DNA of 64,000 nt, from contig QCXZ01000064.1 in NCBI GenBank assembly GCA_025024175.1, positions 21,138,286 through 21,202,285 on the forward strand, read 5' to 3'. A program made the position numbers and the translations under genes. The stretch is from Rhyzopertha dominica. Its lineage: Eukaryota; Arthropoda; Insecta; Coleoptera; Bostrichidae. This document shows positions 12,626 through 25,800 of this stretch, one piece after another (within the stretch, counting starts at the first letter, position 1; the number at the start of each line of letters is the position of its first letter). The notes under the pieces are model-generated. The model searched no databases. It was not told the DNA's origin and worked only from the letters and a program-made list of their open reading frames with translations.

Positions 12626-12838
12626 CTAGCGTGAAATTAACTTTTCTGTGGTAGTATTTCGCTTGTTTTTTTTGTTTGGAATTGCTACAAAANGATCGTT
12701 TACATATCTGTCATAGAATATTATATATTCTTTTTGTGTTATTATTGTACACAAACAGCAGTCACTTGGGAAATACTGAAAGTCCTTCATTATAAGGGCG
12801 ACATTAAACTTTGTACACCGTGTCATCGAATTAGTCAC
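12626..12838 (-). pseudogene. Penelope reverse-transcriptase fragment, left copy
   Basis: A minus-strand open frame of about 70 codons contains FYDRYVNDxFVAIPNK, matching the RT catalytic YVDD region with Asp-to-Asn in the third position and one codon obscured by an N. It lies 5' of the GIY-YIG segment in the left copy's orientation, the expected RT-then-EN order. The region upstream (12926-13114) is also open on the minus strand, but I could not assign motifs to it. Confidence 0.6.
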
Positions 12839-13503
12839 TAGACTACCTAAATTTAGGAAAAGTAAACAAATTTGTCACCGTGAGTTACAGGTAGCTGTAA
12901 TCCCCTACCCAAATTCGCCACCACTCTAATGGAGGCTCTTAATTTTTATTACAAGTTGATCTTTTATTATCGGCACAGGGGACTTATCTGATACTTCTAC
13001 GAAGTANATTTGGAGANCCCCTANTCCTATTTTGGCACTCAAATGAAGGGAAGGATTAAACTGACCCTTTATTGTCAGGTAAGAAAATTGAACCGCGTGC
13101 CAGTGTAATATCACCTAAATTACATGTCAAACCATCCATTCTCACACAAAATAAATGTCGTTAAGACAATTATTATAGAAAGAGCCATTAAAGTAACCTA
13201 CTCAAACCAGAAACCATCGCAAAAGCAAAAAGCATATTAATAAATAATAACTATCCCGAACATATAGTATTATACAAAACAAAATTTAATCTATAATTGA
13301 TAAAATATATAACAATCAAACACAAACAGATACACAGGACCAAACAATTTATATATACCTAACACTAGGTACAATATATACCACCACTGACACACAAAAA
13401 TTAAACACATAGTAATACAAATATTACACACAAACCCATAAATTCCAATAAACAGTTTTATACAAAGTTAAAAACTATTATACCCAAAAACGATATTACA
13501 CAT

Positions 13504-13602
13504 ACAAGATACCATGCAAAGACTGCTCCAAAATTTACATAGGACAATCGGGTCAGTACATAAAAAACAGAATTAAACAACACAAAAATTATTGTAACTT
13601 AA
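13504..13602 (+). pseudogene. Penelope GIY-YIG endonuclease segment, right copy
   Basis: The plus-strand translation gives YKIPCKDCSKIYIGQSGQYI followed by KNRIKQHKNYC. It is closely related to the left-arm segment but in the opposite orientation. KIYIGQ is the YIG-containing strand. The open frame breaks on both sides. Downstream sequence runs to the GCCGAAACGTAGTC tail box near 13990. Confidence 0.78.
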
Positions 13603-14093
13603 CAGTACTTTTTTGATTTTGATTCTGATAACGAAAATATTAGAAATCGAACAACATACACGTAAGAAACAAATACCAGAAATGAATTATATACAAATAA
13701 CATTAATTACTGTGTTAATGACGGAACAGATGTACAAGGTTTGGGTAATGTATACCACAATATAATATAAAAGTAAACACCATAATATGTAAAGATAGTA
13801 AAATCACCACAAACAAAGGATTATAATGGCATTGACATAAATCAATTTTGAAAAGAAAAAAAGGTTTGATGAGGTATAAAATTTTTTATATATTTTAAGG
13901 AATGTACAATTTTTAATGTATTGTTATTAATTATGCCTAGATTGTTTAACACCCGAGGAAGGCAAACAGCTAAGAAATAAAGCCGAAACGTAGTCAAAAA
14001 TTCAAGTTTTTAATTTAGAAAAAAGATCCACAGCCCGCAAAAGAAAATACAAAAACAACTAACAAAGGAGTTCCGCAAAAGAAACAAATAATT

Positions 14094-14107
14094 AATAATC
14101 ATTTACT
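14094..14107 (+). repeat. 14-bp target-site duplication, right copy
   Basis: Exact second copy of AATAATCATTTACT (first at 11605-11618). Confidence 0.75.
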
Positions 14108-16689
14108 ATGTAGTCGTTCAAATTAATATCTAGTAATTGTTATAACCTATCGTGTCACAATGTTAGTGGGTATTAATATGTCCTAATATTAATTTATTTC
14201 ATTTTCGCTGGTCTGGGAGGCGGATAGAGTCTAATACATTTTTTGTTGTTTTTAGGTTGTCTGTAGAGGTCGAAAGAGCTACAAATATCTTGACAACAAC
14301 AAATAGCCTAAATGGGACACGAATAAAAGATGCTACATTTTTTTTTCAACAAATGAAAGAAATTAATAACCATGAACCGTTTTCCTGCAATTTAAACCAC
14401 ATGGAATGGATTTCTGAGCAACAAAAAGGCGCTTTATCAGTTTTTAAATTTAAGTGCAACATGTGCAATGTTATAAAGACAATCAGCACTTCAGAGGAAA
14501 AAATGACTGGATCTGAATATGAAATCAACAAGTCGCTTATTTTTGGTGCGAATACAACGGTCATCAGTCATTCTCAACTTGATCAGCAGATGGCCATTTT
14601 AAACATGCCACTGATTTCACAACACAGATATCAGAAATGTCAAGAAGAAGTATCCCATAAAATCTTGGAAGCTGCATTGGAATCAATGAAAGAAGCGGGA
14701 AAAGAGAAATTAGCATTAGCGCGTGAATTAGGCGATATTGATAAAGATGGATATCCTCTAATATCTGTTATAGCTGATGGAACGTGGTCAAAACGATCGT
14801 ACAAGACAGATTACTATGCCCTTTCTGGAGTTGGATGCATTGTGGGCGTTAGAACAGGAAAACTGCTATATGTAGGTGTGCGAAATAAATTTTGCATCAA
14901 TTGTGCAAAGGCACAGAACAATCCCATTGCAGAACACAGATGCACAAAAAATTGGACAGGAACATCTACTTCAATGGAATCCGATATAATTGTTGAAGGT
15001 TTCAATCAAAGTATTGATATGCACGGACTGAAGTATGTGAAACTGGTAGGCGATGCCGACAGTAGCATTTTAAAAAAACTTCTGACCGCAAAACTGTACG
15101 GACCTCAACAACTAGTTCGCAAAATCGAATGCACAAACCATCTGCTGAGAAACTATGTCTCAAAATTGTATCAAATAGCAAAAACTCGTTTAAGTAAGAC
15201 GAAAAATAAGGTTGTACCTGTAAAGCTGCGAAAAAGTTTGAAATGTAACATAGAGCGAATGAGAGGTGGAATAAAGAAAGCCGTAAATTTCAGAAAAACA
15301 GAGGATGTTTCCTTTGATAAACAATTGGCAGGATTATCTAGAGACATTGAAAATTGTCTAAGGCATGTGTTTGGTGATCATAAAAATTAGGAAAATTACT
15401 TTTGCACAGGACCCAAGCCAAACGAAGAGCATTTGATTTCTAACAACGCAGCAGAGACATATAATTCTGTTGTAAATAAATTTATAGGTGGAAAACGTAT
15501 AAATTTTTCAGTGAAGGGCAATTATAGTGTGCGATGCAACGCTGCCGCGTTGTCTTTCAATTGCAATGAAAATTATTATAGTATAATTCATCGAAAAATT
15601 ACCAAATGAACCCTCGGAAAATTTACAAAAAAATATATGAGTCGTATTTCTAAGCGAAAATGAGACAGAGCTTGTAGAAGACTTTTCGCAGATAATCAAA
15701 CACAAAAAACGAAGTTTGCCGGTCCCGATTCAGATTAGGGCGAAGTCAACAGTGAAACCGATGAAGAAAATGTCATCGATGATGAATATAAAGAGCAGCA
15801 AATGAGAGAGAACTGTTTTCAAAAACTTCAACAGAACTCAACGATGTAGAAAAAGATACCATAGGTCAATCTGTTAATCCGAGGTGGTTCGAAGAACGAT
15901 CATATAGATTAACTGCCTCCAATTTTGGTCCTGTGGTATTTCACCGAAATCTCAACACCTATGACGTTCTTGCTAGAAGTTTTGTTCATTTTCCCTTTAG
16001 AGGCAATAAATGTATGTGTTGGGGCAGTGATAATGAAGACTTCGCAAAAAGAAATTTTGAAACTTTAACTGGATTAAAAATTAAAGACTGGTTTATTTGT
16101 GCACTGCAATCACCAATTTCTTACTGCCAGTCCAGATGGATTAATCAATGACACTGCTATTATAGATGTCCTAGCTCCATCAAGACTTTTCTCCTGAAGA
16201 TGCAATTAAGAACAAAAAACTTAAATATATGACTGTTCAAAATGGAAAAATTATGCTATGTAGAACCGATAAGTATTTTTATCAGATTCAGGGGCAACTA
16301 GCTATTGCATATATAGATATGAGAGAGAGCTCTGTTATTTCGTCATCTGGACCCCGAAAGGAATGTTTATGGAAGAAATATCAAGAGATACAAACCTTTG
16401 GGAACAGAAAATGTTGCCGAAATTAATATCCTTTTTTAAAAATAACATGTTTAAATATATATTGAATAAATAACTATTGCCCAATTACATTTGTTTTAAT
16501 AAAACAGTAAATTTTGGGAAGGAAAGTATCGCTACAAAATTTTAATTTTTGCATCATAGTCCTGAACTTAATGTAAGCACATGCATTATTTTACTCTAAT
16601 AATTTAGTTTATTTCTATAATAGCTATCAAACATTACTTAAGTATATTAACAGTAATCGTCATTTTACTACTACAAACATGACCGACTG

Positions 16690-17500
16690 TGAAGTGTCAG
16701 ACGATTTAAAGCACGATGTAGTAAGTGATGAAGAGCAAAACTGACAAGAACATATAGCAGAAAAGATCGAAATTACACCGTTGGTACTGATAACAGTACA
16801 AATTCTCTAATTAAGGCCATTACACACAAAAAATATGTTTATGTGGGCAATCTGAGCCCTTCCACTACTGTCCATGACTTGGAACAGCATCTTAGGTCCA
16901 AGTTTTCCCTTGATAACTTTTTGGTAGAAAGTCTTCCTAAACGTGATAGTGCCAAAAGCATTGCTTTCAAAGTTACGGTTGATGAATCCGTTTCACCAGC
17001 CATTATTCCCTTTTTGCTGATGATATGAAAATATATCGTGTTATATCTGACGCATATGATATAGCTCTATTGCAAATCGATTTAAATCATTTGCATAAGT
17101 GGTGCACTGATAACAACATGTCATTAAATGTTAATAAATACCAGGCTATCAACTTTAGCAGAAAAATTCAGCCATCAGTTCTACAGTATAATATTAATGA
17201 AACTGTCATCCCTGTTCAGAGCTTTGTTAAAGATCTGGGAGTCCTTTTGGACTGTGAACTAAACTATGCTACTCATCATAATAACATCATCAGCCGAGCC
17301 AGTAGGACATTGGGGTGTATTTTAAGATATGGCAAAGTGTTTAACAACATAAACACAATAAAACTCCTTTACATTTCCTTAGTCAGACCAGTTCTGGAAT
17401 ATAACAGTAGTTTGGTCACTGTATTATAAGATTGACAGTGATGGGCTTGAATCCATTCAGCATGTTAGGCCGGGTTCTCCCATAAGTACATAATAATCAC
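16690..17500 (+). pseudogene. Non-LTR retrotransposon (LINE) relic: ORF1 scrap joined to RT C-terminus
   Basis: About 16826-16990 reads KKYVYVGNLSPSTTVHDLEQ and on to LPKRDSAKSIAFKV, like a nucleic-acid-binding ORF1 of insect LINEs. Shortly after, with a frame change, FADDMKIYRVISDAYD (about 17012-17060) gives the RT (F/Y)ADD active site. It is followed by LNHLHKWCTDNNMSLNVNKY, SVKDLGVLLD-type and LLYISLVRPVLEYNSS blocks to about 17420. A shifted WSLYYKIDSDGLESIQH continues to about 17465. The EN domain and most of the RT are missing, so this is an internally deleted, frameshifted copy. Clade not determined, though Jockey/R1-like is likely. Confidence 0.75.
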
Positions 17501-19863
17501 GTATCAGAGTTTTTCAAATATATTCACAAACAAAATCAATTTTGATTGTATTTTATAATAAAACAAGCCATTAGTTACTTTAGTGTTGATAAAAGTATTT
17601 ATTCGTCGTAAATGTTTCAATTGGAGGTAAATGGTACATGTCAGTTATAATTTTTAGCCATGAGGTAAGAATTTAATCAGTGTAAAATTAATTATATGTA
17701 CCTCAATTGAATGAAAAAACAGACGTTCAACTTCGTCAGAAAAAGTAACTTTTGCCCGGATTATCACAAGTTAACGTGCTTATAAACAGTCGGTCTATGT
17801 GCAATATACCGCCAATACAGACTGACAGGTTAGGGATCATAACTCATCTTGCAGACCAATACTGCAGCTGCAATATAGTGACAGGCTTTGTCAGGTCCAC
17901 GTGGACTAATTATGTTACCACCCTAAAAATTTCGTTTGGCCCAAAACGTATGAACAGCCTTAATAACATTAATAATATTCTTCAAAATTCAACAAAAAAT
18001 ATATCTCATATTCTCGATTTACCTTTTTAAATTATTTGCATCTAATGACATAAATATTGCCTTTTCTACTGTAGGTAGTGTCTGTCCTGTTTTGTCTATA
18101 ATAAAGGCAAAATTTCAATTTTAAATCATTCAGGTGTATATAGCTTTGCATGTAACCGTTTATATTGGAAAGGGAAGATCCTTTCTTATTAGAGGAAATG
18201 AACATCTAAAACAATTTAATAAGTATAAAAATACCGACAGTGTAATTTAAATTCTTCGTTAGCGAATGATTTAAACATACTTCCACTTTGGACAATTTAA
18301 ACAGTTTACACTTTAGTTAGTAAGGAATAATCAAAATTAAACTATTTCAAAATCTTAGAGATATACAAAATTTTAAATGACCAAAATTGGTAAATTCTAA
18401 GTGATTTTTGCAATTTCAGTTGTCCCATTCAAATTTTTTTATTTGAACGCTAATTTTTATGTTACTGGTTTGAAAGTTGCTTTCCATTTTTAGTCAAGAT
18501 TCCTTGTTTAGATTCATTTTATAAATTTAATGTCATAATTGGTTTCCTCTTGTTTGTAATTTGGTACTAACGATGGCATATTAGCCAAAAGCGCTTTATC
18601 AATTAATAAATATTGTGGATTAAACTTGGCGAAGCATATTTAACAAGAATTAATTTGAGAAATAGATGTAGAGTAGAATGGATCAGTTTTCAACGTTTAA
18701 AGCAAATTTATCCGTTTTAAACATCCATAAGGATAAACTAAGTCCTAGACTAGCTAAAAATATTCAACAAATGTGGAAAAAAATGTCTTGTAATAACCAC
18801 AAAGTACATTTATAAAGCTGGGGTTAAAGCGATATATTTATTTTTCCTTAACAAAACCTTATTTTTATTAAAGCATGTAAAACATGTTTATTGTAGTCCT
18901 TTCTCCCAAGCCAGCCTTCCCCTTCCTTCCTGGGATTGCTACTACTATAAATACATATTTGTATTCAGTTAGATATGATTTAACAGTAAAAAGTTTGTAA
19001 TGAGTCACGAGTGCAGAAACTTTTATTTGGCTTCATTTAGGGATTCTAGTAGGTAGCAAATTAATAACATGTCAATCATACTTTTTATTGAAAGTATATT
19101 TACATTTTTTGTCCTATATCTAGCAAATAATTGTAACCAATGACAGATCAATTTTGTTGGTTTACAAATGTACAAAATCTATTTTTAGTTATCAACAATG
19201 AAATTGAAAAGCCAAAGCTAGAAGTGCTGGTCATTAAATATTCCTTAAACAAAGTGATCTTTTTAAAAATATCATAAGAAATGTTTGCTGTGAAATACTT
19301 TCACAAATTGTTTTAAAGTATCACCTAAACTTACAATTCGAATCATATAAAATGTTTCGTTAATTTTTTGAATTGATAAAGCTAATGTGCACACATGATA
19401 TAAATATACTTAATCAGTACTTAATCAGTATGTACGGTAAAAAAATTTAATTACCCTTAATCACATATAAACATTGTCAATAATTTTAAACAGACATACC
19501 TCTTAGTGTTTTTTGAAACAGGTGTAATAGACGATGTCAAAATTATAAAAAAATACAGCTTAAGTAGACATATTTAGTACATTACAAAGGGATTGTCCTT
19601 TGCTGTCCTTGAATATTATAAAACACTGCAGTTAAACTGCACATTAACATTACAACGAATTAAAATTTGCCAAATTATTACTGTCTAAAACACAAAGGGG
19701 CACATCTTCCCATCACAAATAGAAGTCCCTCACAATCACCAAATACAACCCGAGACACATCCACATTTTATCATGATGTTAACGATCGTGGCATTAAAAC
19801 CATCTTGTCAATTATTGTGATGAACGAGATGTTAAATGAGGGCATTTAGATTACACCAATAGG
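17501..19863. other. Downstream of Rab8 and LINE relic, no supported gene
   Basis: AT-rich sequence. One 92-codon open frame (17752-18030) has a non-ATG start, is preceded by stops and shows no motif I recognise. The part nearest 19863 is expected to be Rab8 3'UTR on the minus strand, but no poly-A site could be fixed. Confidence 0.4.
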
Positions 19864-22800
19864 TCAGAGTAAGGTACAACGGGACAACCAGTTTGTTGGC
19901 TTTCGTTGTGGTTCCGACGCCTTCAACTGATGGCCGCCCTTTGGGGGGTTGCTTGCTTCCTAAATAACAAAATAAACTCTAACGTTAGTAAAAATTAATT
20001 AACCATGGGGTTGTTTTTTCTACAGAAACTAGATTCATTTTTGCATACAAAAGTATATAATTTCAATCTGCTACTGTTAATTTAATAGCAATTTAAGAAA
20101 TTTTCAGAAATGAAATGTCCAAGTTTCTGTGCTTCTAATAAAACAATTCCTTTAAACAAACATGCAAAAGAAACACTTCATACTTAACTATAAAATAAAG
20201 TAAAAATGTGATGGTAAACCGTTAGTGTTAGTTTTGAAACAGATAAGCTAAACATAATTAGCAATACATCTCATGCAAAAACTGCTCATCATCAGTATGG
20301 TATAACATGCCTAAAATATACAAAAATGACAGAACAAGATCTTTAAATATAAGAATATTTAACTAGATTTCCAATTGCATTGATATACACTACACGTCAA
20401 AATTACCGTTTCACTAAGAAATCACTACTATTCCAAAATGGATTATCCCGATCGGCTAATCCAATTTTGATGATCTTTGGTTTCGATAGATTGCACCAGA
20501 TAAAATCGCAGACGTCAACTGAAATTAAACTGTAGCTTCATCTTTCCTGGATGTATTCTTTTTTATTCAGGCCAATATCTTTGTTATTAATAGAGCTTCA
20601 CAGTTTTGGAGCATATCAGTGATAACAAGAAGAACGATCAGTGAAAGAAACAAATGCCAACATAAACCTTGAAAGAATAGATATTGCACATTACTGCCTC
20701 TATACCTAATAATGGCTTCATATTACCTGCTCAAAATCGAGCCGTCTAATTTGGTCTTGCTCAATATTGTTCCATACTTCCATGATTTTGGTATCAATGT
20801 CACTAACAGAGGCAGGCAATGCCTAGTGGTTTTAAAGTTAACTATCTATATTATCCCACAGATGTTCTATTAGACTGAGATCTGGACTGCATGCAAGCCA
20901 GCACGATAGCTTAGTTCTTTATCAGCCAATGTAACTACTTTTACCCATTCATCACAATTCAATTTTCTTGAAAAATAATAATATAATGTTACAGTTCATG
21001 AATTTGAACGCCTAAATTTGACACATTAAATGTTTAATTTCCCATAACTATTTTTTTAAATTGGTCTTGTTAACTGGTACACTTCGAGAATGTGTATCTC
21101 CATTAACACAAATATTGGGTGTGAATCAAAAAAGTAAATTTTTAAGAAAGGTGAGAGAGTTTAATTCTGGTTAGCATCTGCGGTTGTAGCTAGTTCATCC
21201 TTTTGAGAGCTGCAAATTCCACAGAAAAAAGCGTCCTCATTTTAACATCACGTAAACTGAAATTTGAATGAAAATTTTAAATAAACTGAAAACAAACAAA
21301 AAACCATGCCGTTTGTTACAATGAATTGTCAAGATCCTGCTAAAAATGTTTATTAATTAAATTTGACAAACCTTATTTACTTTATATTTTATGGTAAAAA
21401 GTTCTATAGAAATGAAGAATGCAGTGATAACACAAAATGTATTTGTCACAGTATCGACGTTACAACTTTAGATGTGAGTCATTTTCAAAGATGTTAAAGT
21501 TAAGTATAAATGCATTTCACAATAACACTAACATCTTTTGAAAACGAGTCACATCTGAAGATGAAGTATTGATACTGTGATAAATGCATATTGTATTATA
21601 TTGTTTTTTTTTCTTTCCTATGACACCTTCTATTCTATTCTAAGGAAATCAAGCTTTGATATTATTGATAAATCAAGAAATATCTAACAGTAAATGAACA
21701 ACTGTTTTTTAAGTTGCTAGTTCTTACAAGTACGGGGTTTAAGTCTTTTAAGAATCCCATTAAATGCATTTAAAATATCAGTGTATGCCAGTGAAAGTTA
21801 AATACTTCAAAGGAATAATTAATTTACTGTTTATATTAATAATTTCTGTAATGTCTCTTGCATTATGCATATTACACTGAGAGGTATGTGCTGGATTCTC
21901 AGAGGATTGAACTTTTTGTTTGCTTTAGACGTCAAAACATCCAAATTTGTGCAGTTGTTTGATTCTTGCAACGTCTGAGTCACGCTGGTATTCACGATAC
22001 CTTTTTTTATTGTTCAAAAATAAACAACGTTACTATTGAACTAATGAGCTTAGTTTTTATCTTTACTATGACTGTATTCATTCTTTCGTTTACAATACAA
22101 ATAATTTGGAAGCTAAATCTGACAACTTTAAGAAATCACTCAGCATACATTTCTAATTTCGTTATTTTCTACCTTCACAAGAATCCCAAAATAATGTAAT
22201 AAATCAATTAGATTACCTATAACTAATTAGCTTACTGTTGCAGTATCTACTCATGAATATAGAATGTTACTTAGTAAAATGTATCTGTAAATAAATCTGT
22301 AAATCTGTAAAACATATGGTATTCTTAGGAAGTAATTTACTGATTTATAATGTGCTTACTGCCACTGTAGAATGTGGAGGGTCGTTAGTTAATTCAAGCT
22401 AGGTGTAAATCATATACCTTATTTTAACCAACCTTAATTAAAACTCCACATCGACAAATATATTTAATCTAGTATATTATTACTTTAGACTTTGTGCTTA
22501 TTGAATTTTTTACTATAAACAAAATTTTATTTGGAACCACACACTTCACTACCATTAATGCATTCCTAAAAAGCAACAGGAAGGAAAACTTTAGTGATGC
22601 TTTCTCGTTTCACAATCGGTGCATATACAGCTTTCTTTCTTATGAGTGCAGAGTACATGTTTAAGTTAACAAGCAAACAACTAGCTTTTTCGATGTTTAC
22701 AATTATGTATTATATAACTAGGGCCTCAAAACACCAATAAATTCCTAGTGTTTCGAGATTATTGTCTCAAGAGTATAGCTTCAAAGACTCAAATAATATC

Positions 22801-25800
22801 AACATAGTTTTCCAGTCTGTGTATTGTTTTTTGTACTTTTGGAAACGTTTTACAAAACCGATAAAATTATAATTGTAAAGGTTCCTGTAAGGCTCTATGT
22901 AATGGATACTATCTGATTTTGTAATAACCACAATGTTCATAATTTTTACCGTTAAGAAAAATAATAATAAATGACGTGTGGGAAACCCAAAATTTGATTT
23001 TATCCAAAACAAAGTTTCAATGAAAACATATCCATTTTAATAGATATATTTTTAGTCATCAGTAAGTGCTGATACTAAGATAAAAATACTAACTGACTAT
23101 TTATTGAACCAAAAAGGAAAGTTAAAGCCGAAAGCACAAAACACATTTCAGCTAAAGCATGAAAAATTAGCTAGAAAGTTATTTCTAAGCTAATACGAAT
23201 ACATGCATGAGTTTAATAATTATTTTCTACATTAGTATCATGCTTGGCAACAGTTCATGCTTAGAAAAAGATTCCTTTACCTTCTGCCGTTCAATAGGAT
23301 AGCAAGAAAAAAATAGGAATAATTAGTATAGTTACAAACTTATTTACGATAACAAAATATATACAGTTTAAACCACACTACATTTTAAGGCAATTCTAAA
23401 ATTAACATTCCATGTTACGCATTATCAGTTGATTTCCTGGTACTTGCACTAACTGATAAGACTGCTGATTCTTTGGTGACATGGTCTTTAATAGTATATT
23501 GATTATGAGCTAATAATTGAAAGAGGGTGTGGCAAACAATTTCACTAATTGTAAATATTATTAAATAATTACTGCATAATGCAAAAAATCTTTTTACTAA
23601 TCACATTTAAAGTATGTTAAAAAGATTTCATTATTCAATAGAAGGCAAAATCTAGTCAAATCTTGCAGTTTCTAATATTTTTAGAAGCTTAAAGGCAATT
23701 TGTATTTTATTGTTTATAAAAAAATGTAGAACAACTGACATTTTATACATTCACATACCTAGTTGGATAATGAAAATAGCTTGTCTTTAATTCTTTTTTA
23801 ACCGAGCAGTTCTTGATTCTTAAAATGATGTGTCATACTGAATAAAAACTTACAGAAAGAACTATGATACTTACGTAATACATTCGAAAGATCAAAACTG
23901 TGAATGTACATATGATTCTCTTATATAAATGTCGACTGTGATAATTAAGAAAATTTATAACTACATGGTTGTTTCTGGTACAAAATATACAAAGGAGTCA
24001 TTACTGTGATATTAGTCCATAGGGCTTCTAATATTTACAGTACAGAAATTAGTGTTGCATCAACTTAAAGGGTACAAAAATGGCTTTTTTAAAATAAATT
24101 TATATATACAAGGTGTTATTATATGTTTTCACAGCAGTATACAACTTTAATTTTCTTAAATATGACAGTAAATGAATCAATTAAAATACAGTATATGCAT
24201 ATTTTGTTTTTAAGGTTTTATCAGTGTTGCCAATCTATTTAATTTTCTATAAAGGTTATCAAATTACACATTTCTACTTAAAATTGCATTTTCAATTATT
24301 ATTAATAGTAGGACAATCAAACCTTGCAAATTACTTTCGGTACGATGAATCTTTATGCCAAGACGATATATTCATTTCTATTTATAGTGTTCACCAGAGC
24401 TAGACTGAACATTACAATACCGCTTTTGTTAATAATTAATAAAATAAAGTTAATGATTCTGTTAATGCTTTCTTGCTTTTTATGATATAAAAATTAAATG
24501 ATTTAATTTCATTTCATTACATTTACATACATCGATAACCTCTACAAAAAAAAAAGTTTCCAAAATGGTGTGCTTTAGAGCTACCACATACTGCATAAAA
24601 AAGGAGTATATTAAAACACATGCAAACCCTTCAAAATATACAGGGGCTGTTCAAATATGAATGTTATGATGTTCACTCAAAAAGTTTAAACGGTGATTAC
24701 AGCTGGTGAACACCTTATACCTATAAACAGAGGATATAGTCATGGCAAGAGTCATCATCCTTCAGTAAATAATTTGTAAGGTTTGATGTTCTTGCTGTTA
24801 GCAGTAACAAAGTAAAGTAGATGAATGCATATGGAAATTTTACATAAATATATTGACAACCCTGCAATAAAATTGAAATGGATGGTTCTAATTTAAAAAA
24901 AAACTACATAGTTACTACCCTGGAAATATGTAATGACCTGTATAGGTGAACATATTGAAAAAAACCCGCTTTTTATGATTTTACAATATTTTTTTTAATT
25001 TTTTGTACTGTATTAGTAGCACTATGGACTAATTTTGTAGTAATGCAGAAATGCTACTGGTACAATTTGTGAAACTATATACACTATAACAGTTATTACT
25101 TTGTATAAATATTTAGGTATTTGTTATTATAAGTAATTGAAAACAAAAAATTTATATGCAAAAAAACAATTATGATGGGGAAATCTTATGCTAACTGAAT
25201 AAGTAACCAGCCACTTACCAATTTTTTTTCCATTTTTGCTTTAATATCCCTAGCTAATGTAAAGAAAGCTTCTTCAACATTGATGCTCTCTTTCGCACTA
25301 GTCTCTATAAATTTAATACTGTATTCGATAGCCAACTGTTCTCCCCTCTCTCTTGAAACTTGCCGTTTGTCCTCCATCTCGCATTTGTTGCCCAACAGCA
25401 TCTTTTCGACATCTGCGGAAGCATTTTCCTCGATGTTTCTGATCCAGTTCTTAATGTTTTCGAAACTCTTTTCATTTGTTATGTCGTAAACAAGCATTAT
25501 GCCCATAGCACCTCTGTAATATGCTGTCGTGATCGTACGAAACCTCTCCTGACCCGCGGTGTCCCTAAGGCATCAGATACTAAATGTTAAGGTGAAACTC
25601 TTAACACTCAACTCACCATATCTGTAATTTAATTTTCTTTCCATCTAAATCTATCGTTCGGATTTTAAAATCAATTCCTGAAATAAAAAAATTGTACATA
25701 ACCAGCCGGTCACTTCAAAAACATTGTTATGAGAATAGATACAAATTATTTCACACAGAATACTGAAAACAACATTAAAAGATCAGCTTGTCAGTGTTAC

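Larger units (their letters stand above)
11619..14093. mobile_element. Head-to-head inverted pair of Penelope-like elements
   Basis: The left arm (about 11619-12520) reads on the minus strand and the right arm (about 13112-14060) on the plus strand. They are inverse complements with moderate divergence. The tips are TGCGGGCTGTGGTTCC and its mirror ATCCACAGCCCGCA, and the inner boundary is marked by GAGAATGGATGGTTT and its mirror. Both arms encode the Penelope GIY-YIG endonuclease and end in GAAGGCAAACAGCTAAGAAA ... GCCGAAACGTAGTC. The 590-bp centre belongs to the left copy and contains an RT YVDD-like piece, so the right copy is more 5'-truncated. One exact 14-bp duplication flanks the whole unit, suggesting it inserted as a single event. 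Several N's lie at the centre. Confidence 0.8.
11322..16471 (+). pseudogene. Mutator-like transposase / YqaJ-nuclease gene, decayed, three exons
   Basis: Exon 1 (11322-11386) starts MPPFRKDKTAVRKLSLRKR and ends AACAG|GTACGT. Exon 2 (11497-11589) joins in phase and ends GATAG|GTAAAA. Exon 3 starts at 14256 after TTTTTAG. Exon 3 encodes a Mutator-like transposase core: CNMCNVIKTISTSE, VIADGTWSKRSYKTDYYALSG, GDADSS and ECTNHLLRNY blocks typical of the insect family. TAG at 15388-15390 then interrupts it where homology continues (ENYFC, AAETYNSVVNKFIGGK, NAAALSFN). After further stops and frameshifts, 15870-16471 encodes a YqaJ-type phage-recombinase nuclease (RWFEERSYRLTASNFG, GLINDTAIIDV, KYFYQIQGQLAIA) ending near 16471. 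Such proteins are interpreted as transposon-derived (MULE-like). At least four lesions make this copy non-functional. A Penelope pair occupies intron 2. Confidence 0.8.

Noticed and set aside
17752..18030. 92-codon open frame after the LINE relic
   Set aside because: It has a non-ATG start and no recognised RT or ORF1 motif. It could be unrelated sequence.
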